Shown piece by piece: positions 18,225 to 27,430 of a stretch of DNA of 64,000 nucleotides. Position numbers and translations under genes: made by a program. Source of the DNA: Roseiarcus sp963696665 (GTDB taxonomy: Bacteria > Pseudomonadota > Alphaproteobacteria > Rhizobiales > Beijerinckiaceae). Position 1 is the first letter of the stretch. Each line of letters opens with the position of its first letter. The notes beneath the pieces were generated by a model that was given only the letters and a program-made list of their open reading frames with translations, was not told the origin of the DNA and searched no databases. The DNA is taken from assembly GCA_963696665.1 (NCBI GenBank), contig CAVOLE010000031.1:248001-312000 (forward strand). Reading direction: 5' to 3'.

Positions 18225-19472
18225 ATGGCCAACTCGACTCTGACTGCTAACCCGAACCGCCGGCGCTTTCTTCACGGCGCGGCGGCTCTCGGCGTCGCGG
18301 GCGCATTGCCCGCGATCCCGACGCGATCGGCTTTCGCCGCCGACTCGGAGAATTTGGTTCCCAAGCAGCACTATCTCATCGCCTTTTCGAACGGCGACAT
18401 GAACAATTCCTGGCGCGCCGCCTTCGTCAATTCGATGGAGCAGTGGGGCAAGAAGTTCAAATCGGTCGGCCCGGGGGTCGACTATGTATGGACGAACAGC
18501 GCCGGCGACTCCGCCAAGCAACTTCAGGATTGCCAGACCCTGCTCGCGCAGAAGCCGAACATCCTCATTCTGTCTCCCAACCAGGCGCAGCCCCTCGACC
18601 CCGTGATCGATATGGCGACCAAGGCCAATGTGCCCCTCGTGGTCATCGACCGCGCGCTGATCCGCAAGCCGCCGACCGGCACGTATGTGCTCAACATCAC
18701 GCAGAACTACGGCGTGAGCGGCATGACGATGGCGGCCTACGCGCTTGCCCATCTCAAAGAGAAGCACGGCGACTACAAGGGCAACATTGTCGAGATTCAG
18801 GGCGAGCTGGGCTCGTCTCCGAACAACGACATGTATGTCGGCATCCGCGAGGTCCTGAAGAACTATCCCAACATCAAGATCCTCTCGACCGAGGAGGGCA
18901 AGTGGTCGAACGACGGCGGCCGGCGCGTGATGCAGGGATTCCTGCAGCGCTTCACCGACGATCAGATGGATGTCATCTTCACCTACTCGGACGCCGAGGG
19001 TCTCGGCGCGATGCAGGCGATCAAGGCCGCGGGGCGGAACGAACTGCTCGACGGACGCATCGCATCGAAGGATGGCGACGTCGCCTTCGTCCAGGCTGTG
19101 GCCGAGGGCAAGGCCATGATGTCGACGGAGTGCCCGCCCTATTACGGCGCCTTTGCGATCCCCGAGGCCATCCAATATCTCAACGGGACGCTGGATCAGA
19201 AAGGCATCCAGTATCTCAAGCTGCGCGTCTGGCCCAATCCCAACGCGCCAACCCTGCTCAGCGTTTCTGACGCGGAGGTGAAGGCGATCCTCGCCAAGCA
19301 GATCAAATTCACGCTGGACGCGAAGCTGCCGCTCATTCCGCCGGAGACCGGCGACTATGAGCAGCTCTATTTCGACGCCTCGAAGGTCAAGGGCTACGAC
19401 GATGTCCAGGCCTACCTGAAGGTCGGAGAGGTTCCGAAGGACCTCTACGACCTCCAGAACACCAAGTCGTAA
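18225..19472 (+). CDS. sugar ABC transporter substrate-binding protein (Tat signal)
   Basis: This is a periplasmic binding protein of 415 residues. The leader has a twin-arginine motif (NRRRFLHGAAALGVAGAL) and an Ala-rich cleavage region ending SAFAA, suggesting export in folded form. The mature part shows the class-I periplasmic binding fold of ribose/galactofuranose-type binders: YLIAFSNGDMNNSWRAAF, LAQKPNILILSPNQ, VPLVVIDRAL and DVIFTYSDAEGLGAMQAI. A GGGAGGA ribosome site at 18213-18219 fixes the start. It leads the importer operon; a TTGACG (18079-18084) about 140 bp upstream may be its -35 box. The ligand is unknown, probably a sugar or sugar acid used by the enolase. Confidence 0.87.
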   Translation: MANSTLTANPNRRRFLHGAAALGVAGALPAIPTRSAFAADSENLVPKQHYLIAFSNGDMNNSWRAAFVNSMEQWGKKFKSVGPGVDYVWTNSAGDSAKQLQDCQTLLAQKPNILILSPNQAQPLDPVIDMATKANVPLVVIDRALIRKPPTGTYVLNITQNYGVSGMTMAAYALAHLKEKHGDYKGNIVEIQGELGSSPNNDMYVGIREVLKNYPNIKILSTEEGKWSNDGGRRVMQGFLQRFTDDQMDVIFTYSDAEGLGAMQAIKAAGRNELLDGRIASKDGDVAFVQAVAEGKAMMSTECPPYYGAFAIPEAIQYLNGTLDQKGIQYLKLRVWPNPNAPTLLSVSDAEVKAILAKQIKFTLDAKLPLIPPETGDYEQLYFDASKVKGYDDVQAYLKVGEVPKDLYDLQNTKS

Positions 19473-19642
19473 GCCATACGGAGCCGCAACGCTCACCGTC
19501 TGGCGACCATCGGTGGCCGCCAGACGTCGGGCGTGAGTCGCCATCACGAGAAGCGCGCTTGCAGCGCTTCGAAGGGCGGACTGACGGACGGTCGCGGCGC
19601 TCTTTCGCACTTCCGCCTGATAGACCCGAGGAGACCGCTGCC

Positions 19643-21187
19643 GTGGCTTACCGCCTCGAACTCGAGAATGTCTCGAAGCACTACGGAAACACGCGCGCGC
19701 TCGAGGCGGTCAGCGTCGCGATTCCTTCGGGAAAGATACGAGGGCTGGTTGGCGAGAACGGCGCCGGAAAGTCAACGCTTTCGAAAATTATCGCCGGCGA
19801 CATCAGGCCAACGTCAGGCACGGTGAAACTGAACGGGATCGAGGTTCCGTACCTAACGCCGACGTCCGCGCGCCACGCCGGAATCGCAATCGTTCATCAG
19901 TGGGGCGACCTGGTGCATACAATGACGGTCGAGGAGAACATCTTCCTCGGCAGCGAAATCCATGGGCCGTTTCGAACCCTGAACAAGAGCGAGATGCGTC
20001 GTAGGGCTCGGGAGGTGTTGAACGAGCTTGGCGTCGATGTCGATCCGAGCTTGCCGGTGAGCGAGCTCTCTCCTGCTCACAAGCAGATCGTGGCGATATC
20101 CAAAGCGCTCGTGCAGCAATGCGATCTTCTGATCGTCGATGAGGGCGGCGTCTCGCTCGACAAGAAAGAAACCGCGCTCCTGCACGCGGTCTTGCGCCAG
20201 TTGCGGGGCCAGGGCGTCACGATCATTTACATATCACACCTGCTCGACGACGTCATGGAGCTGAGCGACGAAATTACCGTCTTAAGGAACGGCGCGCTCG
20301 TCGAAACGCTCGACGCCGCTTCGACGACTGCCGAGGACCTCGCCGTCGCGGTGGTCGGTCACGAGGTGCGCCGTCCGTCGCGAGCGGACGCAGCGAACGA
20401 TTTCACGCAACGACGCACGCTCCTCGATGTCAAAGGCCTGTCGTGGACACACGACGCGGCCGAGTTCTCGCTCAAGGTCCGGGAGGGCGAGATCCTTGGC
20501 ATTACCGGGCCCGAGGGCGCCGGCAAATCGGAGCTCCTGAGGACAATCTTCGGACTGATGGCGCCGACCCGGGGAACGGTCTCGATCGATGGCAGGACGA
20601 TCGACGCGCGAAGCCCAAGGGAAATGCTGAACCGCGGCGTCGCCTTCGTGCCGGAAGATCGCTTTGCCGAAGGCCTCCTTCTCGATCGCAACATCGAGGA
20701 AAACATTTCGCTTCCCAAAGTCAGCTTCGAGCAGCGCTTCTTTCTTCCGGCGGCCGAGCTCAGGGCGAGCGCCGTCAAGAAGGCCGCTCAGATAAAGACG
20801 AAGATGGCGTCCATCGATTCGCTTGTTAGCGAACTCAGCGGCGGCAATCAGCAGAAAGTGGTCGTGTCGAGGTGGCTCGACGACAGCTATCGGCTGCTCT
20901 TGTTGGATGAGCCCTTTAAGGGGATCGACATTGGGGCCAAGGACGACATCAATGAGGCCATTCGCGCGATGGCGAGCGCGGGCAGGGGCGTGATCGTCAT
21001 CAGCACCGAATTCGCCGAACTCATTGGCCTAGTCAGCACGCTTCTGGTGATTGTCAACGGCAAGATCGTGAGCACGCTCACCGGAGCGTCCATCACTCCT
21101 CATGAGATCGTTCGATACTACCAGTACGAAGTCGAAACCCCTGGTCCGAGCTTCGAGGGGACCGGCTCGCCGGCGGTGATGAGCTAG
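19643..21187 (+). CDS. sugar ABC transporter ATPase with two nucleotide-binding domains (RbsA type)
   Basis: This ATPase has 514 residues and starts at GTG 19643 after CGAGGAG. Two tandem ATPase domains are visible. The first has Walker A GENGAGKST, but its signature is LSPAHKQ and its Walker B ends VDEGGVS in place of the usual DEPTA. The second has GPEGAGKSE, a full LSGGNQQKV signature and LLLLDEPFKGID. In RbsA-type proteins one of the sites is normally degenerate; here the atypical residues fall mostly in the first domain. It sits between the binding protein and two permeases and drives import. Confidence 0.87.
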   Translation: MAYRLELENVSKHYGNTRALEAVSVAIPSGKIRGLVGENGAGKSTLSKIIAGDIRPTSGTVKLNGIEVPYLTPTSARHAGIAIVHQWGDLVHTMTVEENIFLGSEIHGPFRTLNKSEMRRRAREVLNELGVDVDPSLPVSELSPAHKQIVAISKALVQQCDLLIVDEGGVSLDKKETALLHAVLRQLRGQGVTIIYISHLLDDVMELSDEITVLRNGALVETLDAASTTAEDLAVAVVGHEVRRPSRADAANDFTQRRTLLDVKGLSWTHDAAEFSLKVREGEILGITGPEGAGKSELLRTIFGLMAPTRGTVSIDGRTIDARSPREMLNRGVAFVPEDRFAEGLLLDRNIEENISLPKVSFEQRFFLPAAELRASAVKKAAQIKTKMASIDSLVSELSGGNQQKVVVSRWLDDSYRLLLLDEPFKGIDIGAKDDINEAIRAMASAGRGVIVISTEFAELIGLVSTLLVIVNGKIVSTLTGASITPHEIVRYYQYEVETPGPSFEGTGSPAVMS

Positions 21188-21224
21188 GCCGCGAAGCCAA
21201 TCGAACCGGACAAGGAACCCCGTC

Positions 21225-22157
21225 TTGCCCCATCGCCTCAGATCGATCCTCAGGGAGCTCGATGTTTTCGTCATCCTCGGCGCCCTCTTGCTCGTCGCCG
21301 CGATTTTCAAGGCGAGCACGTTCTACAATCTCGCGAACCTTTTCACGATCCTCGAACTGTCGGCGGTTTTGGGCATTGCGACGCTCGGCGAGGCGATGGT
21401 CCTGATCGTGCGCGGCGTCGACGTTTCGGTCGGCGCCGTTATGGGGCTCTCAGGCACGCTCTCCGCATTCTTGATTCCGGATTTTGGGCTCACCGCCGCG
21501 ATCCTCATTCCTCTTCTCGTGTGTGGCGTGATCGGCCTCGGCAACGGCTTGCTGGTCGAAAAGGGCCGCGTCCCGCCGATCGTCGCCACCATTGGGATGA
21601 TGTGGGTCGTCAGCGGCTTGGCCGGAGGCGTCAGCAACGGGCGCCTCATTCCGATCCTGGATAAATCGTTCCAGCAAATTGCTTTGGGCAGCGCGTTCGA
21701 GATTGTGCCGCTCTTCTTTGTCGGGCTCATCGTCATCGGCGCCGCTGCCTATTTCGTCCGATCAAACTTCGCCATCGGCCGGTACGTCTACGCGATCGGA
21801 GGCGATGAGGGCGCCGCCTACTATTCGGCAATTCCGGTCGCCAAGATTCGCATCGGCGTTTATGGGGTCGCTGGCGTTCTCTATGGCGTCGCCGGATTGC
21901 TGATGGCCTCTTACGTGCGCTCGGGCATGCCGAGCGTCGGCAAGGGGTACGAGTTCAAAGCCATTACAGCCGCCGTCCTCGGCGGCATCGCTCTCACCGG
22001 CGGACGGGGAAATATTTTCAAAGCCATTGTCGGGGCGGTGATCCTGATCGTTCTCTACGGCGTGATCACCGCGTTCGCAGTGTCACCTTACATCCAGGGT
22101 ATCATCCAAGGCGCCATTCTGGTCGGAGCTGTCTACTATGCAACTCGCAATGACTAA
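21225..22157 (+). CDS. sugar ABC transporter permease (RbsC type), first
   Basis: This integral membrane permease of about 310 residues has the hydrophobic profile of the ribose/xylose branch. GEAMVLIVRGVDVSVGAVMGL is the usual RbsC cytoplasmic-loop motif, and TAAVLGGIALTGGRGN near the C-terminus is the coupling region. A TTG start at 21225 is likely, with AAGGAA upstream. It overlaps the second permease gene by 20 bp, so the two are coupled and probably form a heterodimer. Confidence 0.85.
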   Translation: MPHRLRSILRELDVFVILGALLLVAAIFKASTFYNLANLFTILELSAVLGIATLGEAMVLIVRGVDVSVGAVMGLSGTLSAFLIPDFGLTAAILIPLLVCGVIGLGNGLLVEKGRVPPIVATIGMMWVVSGLAGGVSNGRLIPILDKSFQQIALGSAFEIVPLFFVGLIVIGAAAYFVRSNFAIGRYVYAIGGDEGAAYYSAIPVAKIRIGVYGVAGVLYGVAGLLMASYVRSGMPSVGKGYEFKAITAAVLGGIALTGGRGNIFKAIVGAVILIVLYGVITAFAVSPYIQGIIQGAILVGAVYYATRND

Positions 22158-23088
22158 GGCCAAAGCGAGCCTGCAGCGCTACAACCAGCTTTTCCTATTG
22201 GTTGCGGTCCTCATCATCGCCACCATCATCTCACGGGGCGTGTTCATAAGACCCACGAATTTGATCCTGGTCATCGCCAGCGCCGCCGCCTTTGGATTGG
22301 TGTCGTTCGGCCAGGCCTTGGTCGTCATAGGCGGAGGATTCGATTTGGCCGTCGGCTCCCTCGTCGCCATGTCGATTTCGGCGATCGTTTTTTTTCGCGC
22401 TGACTACGGCATTGTTGGCGGGACGGTTGGCGCTCTCGCTGCTGCGACGGTCGCCGGGCTCATGAGCGGTATCTTCGTGTCGCGAACGAAGATACCCCCG
22501 TTCATCGTCACGCTGGGCATGCTGTCGGTCGCGGATTCCATGTCATGGATTCTCGCGGCGGGTCAGCCGATCACGGTGTCCGAATACAACGATGCGATCT
22601 CGCCCTTGTTCGACTCGCTTCCGCTCGGCGAAAACTATTTTCCGATCATCATCCTGATTGTCGGATTTGTGGCCACAAGCCTGCTTCTGCATAGGAGCAA
22701 ATGGGGGCGCTACATCTACGCGATCGGCGACAACGAAGCGGCCGCGCGAATTGCGGGCGTGCCGGTGATGAGAACGAAACTGCTCTGCTACGGCTTGTCC
22801 GGCCTCTTGTGCGCGGTCGGCGCAATCATCTATCTCTACCAGAATATCAGCGCGACGCCCGGCGAGGGCGCCGACTATCTCTTGCTGAGTTTTGCGGCGA
22901 CGATTCTTGGCGGCGTCTACATGTACGGCGGCGAGGGAACCATTCCCGGAGTGCTTGTCGGCGTGGTCTGCCTCTCCAGCATCACGAGCGCGCTGACGAT
23001 CGCTGGCGTTCCCCCATCGATCTACCAGGGCGTACTCGGCATCATCGTTCTTGCGGTGGTCCTGGTCCAGGCAAGAATTCGAAGATAG
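22138..23088 (+). CDS. sugar ABC transporter permease (RbsC type), second
   Basis: This second RbsC-type permease has about 316 residues. It shows SFGQALVVIGGGFDLAVGSLV, the family loop motif, IPPFIVTLGMLSVADSMSW, and FAATILGGVYMYGGEGTIPG as the coupling region. Having two unlike permeases in one operon is common for galactofuranose- and lactone-type importers and less so for ribose. It is the last gene of the operon; the following 140 bp hold no further transporter gene. Confidence 0.85.
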   Translation: MQLAMTKAKASLQRYNQLFLLVAVLIIATIISRGVFIRPTNLILVIASAAAFGLVSFGQALVVIGGGFDLAVGSLVAMSISAIVFFRADYGIVGGTVGALAAATVAGLMSGIFVSRTKIPPFIVTLGMLSVADSMSWILAAGQPITVSEYNDAISPLFDSLPLGENYFPIIILIVGFVATSLLLHRSKWGRYIYAIGDNEAAARIAGVPVMRTKLLCYGLSGLLCAVGAIIYLYQNISATPGEGADYLLLSFAATILGGVYMYGGEGTIPGVLVGVVCLSSITSALTIAGVPPSIYQGVLGIIVLAVVLVQARIRR

Positions 23089-23094
23089 AGGTGT

Positions 23095-23218
23095 CGAGCG
23101 GCGACCGCCGCAACGTCGAACTCGCTCAGTCTCGCCGCTTCGCTCGCGTCCGGCCAGATTCGCGCCTTCAGTCCGCGGGCCGCAGTCTTTCGCAGCCCCT
23201 CCACGACGGCGTAGTCGG
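23095..23218 (-). pseudogene. unassigned gene fragment, possibly phospholipase D-like
   Basis: The minus strand reads ALTDYAVVEGLRKTAARGLK and continues ARIWPDASEAARLSEFDVAA. This is protein-like and resembles the helix that precedes a nuclease strand in phospholipase D-type proteins. It has no start codon, and after 45 codons runs into the sugar permease gene. It looks like a decayed remnant; the family guess is weak. Confidence 0.2.
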
Positions 23219-23232
23219 TGAGCGCGCGGAGA

Positions 23233-24030
23233 TCAGTTGCGCATCATATCGGCCAATGCGTGGCGGGTCGGCGCGCTCGGAATGCCGAAGATCCCCCCAT
23301 AGGGTTGATCGAGATCGGCGATGACGCCGACCGCGACGGAGATCGAAAACGCGGTCAGAACAACGATGATGATCGTGATCGGATTGGGCCGCGCGGTTAA
23401 CCCAAAGCTGGCAAACAGAATGATCAGCCAGATCGTCAGAACCCCGTAGAAGGGCGGAGAAATGGAGCTGTCGGATTCCTCGATGACATCCCAGCGGCTC
23501 TTGAGAAAGGAGGCGAATTCAGTTTCGCAATCGGCGAGTATGCGTCGCTGCATAATGTCCTTGGGCAGAAGCTCTCGCAATTCGGTTCTGATGTTGTTGA
23601 GAAGCACCGTCAGCGAGACGCCTTCGCCCTTGATCGGCTCATGCGATACATCGGGATAAGAAATACCCTTAGGCGTCGGCTCATCCGGCCAAGTGCTCGC
23701 GATTACGGCCGCCACATAGCTGCGGAACTGCTGGCGCATGTAATCTGCCTCTGAGCCATAGTCGCGGAAGCACTGGTCCACCTGAACGAGATGGCCGGCA
23801 AAAGTCCCAAAGTTACGATACGCTTGATCAAATCCGCTCGTCACTGCGCTCGTCAGAAGAGCAAGAACAATAGAAGTAAAGGTCACGAGGAGAGAGATCG
23901 TGATTTGCACGAGCGCCATGGTTTCTTGCGAACGATGTCGATCGGGCAGGCGGTCCCTGACGTAAGATCCCAGCGCGGCGCTGGCGCACAGAATGAGAAA
24001 CAGCACTCCAGCGAACGCGTAAACGATCAT
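23233..24030 (-). CDS. bestrophin-like DUF4239 membrane protein
   Basis: This protein has 265 residues. Two hydrophobic helices near the N-terminus (AGVLFLILCASAALG, then ITISLLVTFTSIVLALLTSA) and two near the C-terminus (VLTIWLIILFASFGLT and ITIIIVVLTAFSISVAVGVI) frame a soluble helical middle. This is the layout of the DUF4239 or bestrophin-like group. The end SAPTRHALADMMRN is also typical. The role is unknown; chloride or anion conduction is suggested only by the distant resemblance to bestrophins. No partner gene is adjacent. Confidence 0.7.
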   Translation of the reverse strand: MIVYAFAGVLFLILCASAALGSYVRDRLPDRHRSQETMALVQITISLLVTFTSIVLALLTSAVTSGFDQAYRNFGTFAGHLVQVDQCFRDYGSEADYMRQQFRSYVAAVIASTWPDEPTPKGISYPDVSHEPIKGEGVSLTVLLNNIRTELRELLPKDIMQRRILADCETEFASFLKSRWDVIEESDSSISPPFYGVLTIWLIILFASFGLTARPNPITIIIVVLTAFSISVAVGVIADLDQPYGGIFGIPSAPTRHALADMMRN

Positions 24031-24441
24031 TTGCTGGGGCTCCGAGCTAACCGAAGGGCAACAGCGCCATTGCCGATCTGTTCCATCACGGGTCCATGGA
24101 CCGCAGATCTCGATAGCGAATGCGCTGGCGCGGGCGCAGTCGGCCGGAACCCATGTCCAAGATCGTCGCCGAGCGGCCGGAGGTGGCGTCCGTCTTCTCG
24201 GCGGGCGGGTTACCTAAGGGAGCGAAACCCTCTCGAGGGGCGCCAGCGGGGTCGATTGGGCTGCTGCAGGGCATCTTGCTATTCGTGTGACTCTGGGAGA
24301 CCAGTCAAGCGAGCCGTCAAGAGTGCCCCGGCGAACGCGAAGCCAATGAGGAAAGCCCGGGTTCGACGCGGCCGACCTTTCGTTTCGCGACTGCTTCCCG
24401 CCGTCCGCCGCCTGTCGGGGGATTACGGTGACAGGAGACTA

Positions 24442-24480
24442 CGGTGGGGGATCACGGTGGGGGATCACGGTGGGGGATCA
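24442..24480 (+). repeat. three tandem 13-bp repeats
   Basis: GGTGGGGGATCAC occurs three times head to tail. Related ACGGTGACAG words flank it on both sides at about 24425-24434 and 24499-24508. It is in non-coding DNA. Confidence 0.7.
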
Positions 24481-24758
24481 CGGGATTACGGTGGATCACG
24501 GTGACAGTTTACCCAATCCCCAATTGAGTGCCGACGCTTGACCAGCGCCTACCCGAAATTGTCGGCGCACCGTGTGTTGAGAATCAACTTGTCATAACCA
24601 GAAAAGTGTGTTACCCATATTTGTGGCGGCGGAATCAACCCGCGCTTTTGGCGACAGCCAGGCGAGGGGGAGGGAAGTCGGCAGGCTGTTGACACGTTCG
24701 TGCACAACCCCAAGGCGCAAGCCGTAGACGAGGAAGGGATTTCCTTATTTCGATCGGC

Positions 24759-24870
24759 CGTAACCCATTGAAAAGTCCCGATTCCGAAAAATAAACGCTA
24801 GTAAACGCTAGTTAATTTACTAGCGTTTACTAGCGCCTGCTAGCGTTTATGCGCGTTTATGAGCGCGTGC
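24759..24870 (+). repeat. core plus 10-mer array element, copy A
   Basis: The core CGTAACCCATTGAAAAGTCC (24759-24778) is followed by AAACGCTAGT repeated at 10-bp spacing and then by the inverse. CGCTAGTAAACGCTAGT (24796-24812) pairs perfectly with ACTAGCGTTTACTAGCG (24819-24835) around a 6-base loop. Further CTAGCGTTTAT words follow to about 24860. It matches copy D in the core but has a different 10-mer. Confidence 0.7.
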
Positions 24871-24906
24871 TCGAGCGGGATTTCCACCGCCCGGTTGCGC
24901 TCCGGC

Positions 24907-25770
24907 TCAAGCCCCGAAGCCGGACCTCGCCCACTTGAAGACCAACAAGACGATGGCCAGCACGACTGCGAGTTCGGTCCACAAAAAGACCCACATATCC
25001 GCCGACACGCCAAGCGGCGGCGAGCCCGGCATCGCACTGCGCAACACGGGCAGGGCAAAGGCGATCGCGGCCAGAGCCCCGATCAAGGTCGCCTCTGGAC
25101 GACACACCTCGGCGAAGGTCAAGACGCCCACCGTAAGCGCGCAGCCGGCAAGCACGAGCATGGCGCCGTAGGCGCATAGCGCGAACAGCGCAAAGGCGCC
25201 GTTTCGCGCAACAATGGTTGTCAGTTGAGTGTCATCCGGATCGGGTCCGGGCCGGCCGGTCGTATGCAGATCGTACCCGAGCACTCCCTCCCACGTGGTG
25301 ATCCTGGCCGGGAGCCTGAGTGAGGACTTTCCGTCCCGGAGTTCGACGCCGAGCCGCGTTGCATAGCTGTCAAATGGGTAATGGGTGACGCTGCCTTCGT
25401 TCAGGTCGACCTCGAAGGTCGAGCTGGCGATGTGGTCGCCCGTCGCCAGCTTGAGTTCCTCCACCGTGCTGTCGTGGCTGATCAGCAGGGTCAAATCGTG
25501 GTCGGAGGCGGCCTTATCGTTTTTGCTTTCCGATATGCCTGGCGAGAGGTACGCGCGAACCTGCATGGCGTCGTTGAGGGCGTCAATGCTGAGCGGTTCG
25601 ATATAAACCTCGCCTGCGGGAACGACTTTGTCGGTGGCGCCAAAATGCCGCTCGAGGGGGAGTTCCGTGACGTCGAATTTGCGCACCATCACGACATAGC
25701 CGGCTGTCAGCGCAATGAGCACCGCCCCGAGCGCCAGTAACCGCATGGTTCGGCCGCGCGGTTGATCCAT
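24907..25770 (-). CDS. DUF4436 family membrane protein
   Basis: This protein of 287 residues has an N-terminal helix (MRLLALGAVLIALTAGYVVM). A soluble, beta-rich domain follows, with DLNEGSVTHYPFDSYATRL, a segment typical of DUF4436. Three or four C-terminal helices begin near FALFALCAYGAMLVLAGCAL. The topology suggests a periplasmic domain anchored in the inner membrane. The family has no established function. It ends 38 bp past the repeat-element region and shares no operon with its neighbour, which is also on the minus strand and about 90 bp upstream. Confidence 0.75.
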   Translation of the reverse strand: MDQPRGRTMRLLALGAVLIALTAGYVVMVRKFDVTELPLERHFGATDKVVPAGEVYIEPLSIDALNDAMQVRAYLSPGISESKNDKAASDHDLTLLISHDSTVEELKLATGDHIASSTFEVDLNEGSVTHYPFDSYATRLGVELRDGKSSLRLPARITTWEGVLGYDLHTTGRPGPDPDDTQLTTIVARNGAFALFALCAYGAMLVLAGCALTVGVLTFAEVCRPEATLIGALAAIAFALPVLRSAMPGSPPLGVSADMWVFLWTELAVVLAIVLLVFKWARSGFGA

Positions 25771-25862
25771 TCGCCCCCCACCCGGCGACGTCGATGACCA
25801 GCCTTAACTGACAGCGACGCGGCCGTTCGGCAAGCCCGCCGCCGGGAAGGGCGCGCTCGCGC

Positions 25863-27284
25863 TCACTCCGCCGCGGCGGCCGCGCGCTCTTCGGTCGTCG
25901 AGACCATTCGTCCAGACACTGCGGCGCCCGCGTCCGGCTTGAGCCCAGCGAAGACGAATACGGAGAGGCTCGAGACGATCGCGACCAGCACGAAGGCGAG
26001 CGAGAGGTCGCGCGCCATGAGCTCGGAATCGCCGAAGCCAAACTGGATCGCTTCCACGCATATCGCCGCCACCGCGACCCCAACCGCCCCCGACATCTGC
26101 TGAGACACGCTGGCGAAGCTGGTGGCGCGGCTCATCCGCGGCGGGTCGACGTCGGCATAGCTGATGGCGTTGAGGGCCGTGAACTGGAGCGAGCGGAAGA
26201 AACCGCCGGTGAGCAGGGTGAGCAGCAAAAGCCAGTGCGGGGTCGAAGGCGTGAACAGCGCGCAGGCGCCGAGAAACGCCCCCGAAATGAGGCAGTTGAC
26301 GACCAGCGTCTGGCGGAAGCCGAACCAGCGCAGGGCGGTGGAAGCGGTGAACTTCATCAAGAGCGCGCCGGCCGCGGTGGCGAAGGTGATCGAACCGGAT
26401 GCGAACGGCGTGAGGCCGAACCCGACCTGCAGCAAAAGCGGCAGCAGGAAGGGCATGGCGCCGATGCCGATCCGGAAAATGAGCCCGCCGATGACCCCGG
26501 CGAAAAACGTAGGGATTTTGAGCAGCTTGAGATCGAGGATCGCGTCTTCATTGCCGTCGGCGTCCCTGACGTAGAAAGCGAGCGACGCGGCGCCGACCGC
26601 GATCATCGCCGCGACGACCCAATAAGGCGCAATGCCCCGCCCAATCATGCTCAGGCCCGATATGAGGCTCAGGAGGCCGACGCCCGATAGGACGAACCCC
26701 TTGAAATCGAAACGGGGCACCGCCTCCTCGCGCAAATTCTCGATGAACCTGAGCGACAGCAAGACGCCGAGAACACCGATCGGAACGTTGATCCAGAAGA
26801 TCCAGCGCCAATGAAAATAGGTGGTGATGAAGCCGCCGAGTGGAGGACCCGCCACCGGGCCGATCAGCGCCGGAACGGTGAGATAGGCCATCGCGGTGAC
26901 GAGATCGCTCTTCGCTATGGAGCGCAACAGCACGAGGCGCCCAACCGGCACCATCATCGCTCCCCCCAGCCCCTGGAACACGCGCGCGGCGATCAGGGTC
27001 GAAAGCGAGGACGAGGCGCCGCACAGGATCGAACCGAGAGTGAAGATGACGATCGCGCTGCAGAACACCGTGCGCGCCCCGAAGCGGTCGGCGACCCAGC
27101 CCGAGGCGGGAATGAACACCGCGAGCGTCAGCATGTAGGAGGTGAGCGCGAGCTTCAGGACGATCGGATCCTGATGCAGGTCGAGCGCGATCGCCGGCAG
27201 CGAGGTCGAAATGACTGTCCCGTCCATGTTCTCCATGAACAGGGCGGTCGCGATGATGAAGGCGGTGAGAATGGCGGAGCGCAT
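25863..27284 (-). CDS. MFS drug exporter, DHA2 (EmrB/QacA) type
   Basis: This membrane protein of 473 residues has 13-14 hydrophobic segments. The first helix carries MENMDGTVISTSLPAIA, the DHA2 family's N-terminal D-T motif. Motif A is GWVADRFGARTVF, and motif C is present as VPALIGPVAGPPLGGFIT. It belongs to the proton-driven multidrug exporters of the EmrB branch. No adjacent EmrA-type adaptor gene is present, so it probably acts alone across the inner membrane. The substrate cannot be inferred. Confidence 0.87.
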   Translation of the reverse strand: MRSAILTAFIIATALFMENMDGTVISTSLPAIALDLHQDPIVLKLALTSYMLTLAVFIPASGWVADRFGARTVFCSAIVIFTLGSILCGASSSLSTLIAARVFQGLGGAMMVPVGRLVLLRSIAKSDLVTAMAYLTVPALIGPVAGPPLGGFITTYFHWRWIFWINVPIGVLGVLLSLRFIENLREEAVPRFDFKGFVLSGVGLLSLISGLSMIGRGIAPYWVVAAMIAVGAASLAFYVRDADGNEDAILDLKLLKIPTFFAGVIGGLIFRIGIGAMPFLLPLLLQVGFGLTPFASGSITFATAAGALLMKFTASTALRWFGFRQTLVVNCLISGAFLGACALFTPSTPHWLLLLTLLTGGFFRSLQFTALNAISYADVDPPRMSRATSFASVSQQMSGAVGVAVAAICVEAIQFGFGDSELMARDLSLAFVLVAIVSSLSVFVFAGLKPDAGAAVSGRMVSTTEERAAAAAE

Positions 27285-27430
27285 CGGGGTCTTTCAGGCT
27301 GGCGCTTTTTGGCGCCGCGAGGACCCTCCGGCAAGGCGAAGGCAAAATATCGCGGTCACAATGGGTTGAACGCGGACCCCGCACGCACGGATCCGTCCGT
27401 ACGCCGCGATTCTAGCCGCAAGCGCGCCCC

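Larger units (their letters stand above)
24031..24906. other. 876-bp non-coding accessory stretch
   Basis: No supported gene lies here. The stretch holds a tandem repeat with GGTGGGGGATCAC three times at 24442-24480, amid ACGGTGACAG-type motifs that often lie next to relics of Y1-type transposases. The core plus 10-mer element described separately follows at 24759-24870. Short open frames, such as one on the minus strand at 24086-24274, have no recognisable features. Confidence 0.5.

Noticed and set aside
18105..19610. 501-codon open frame on the minus strand
   Set aside because: It lies fully opposite the intact sugar-binding protein, lacks domain features, and is rich in Arg/His/Asp as expected for an antisense frame of high-GC DNA.
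24759..24870. CRISPR-like short repeats
   Set aside because: The 10-bp units are directly joined without spacers and form one palindrome; no cas gene is near.
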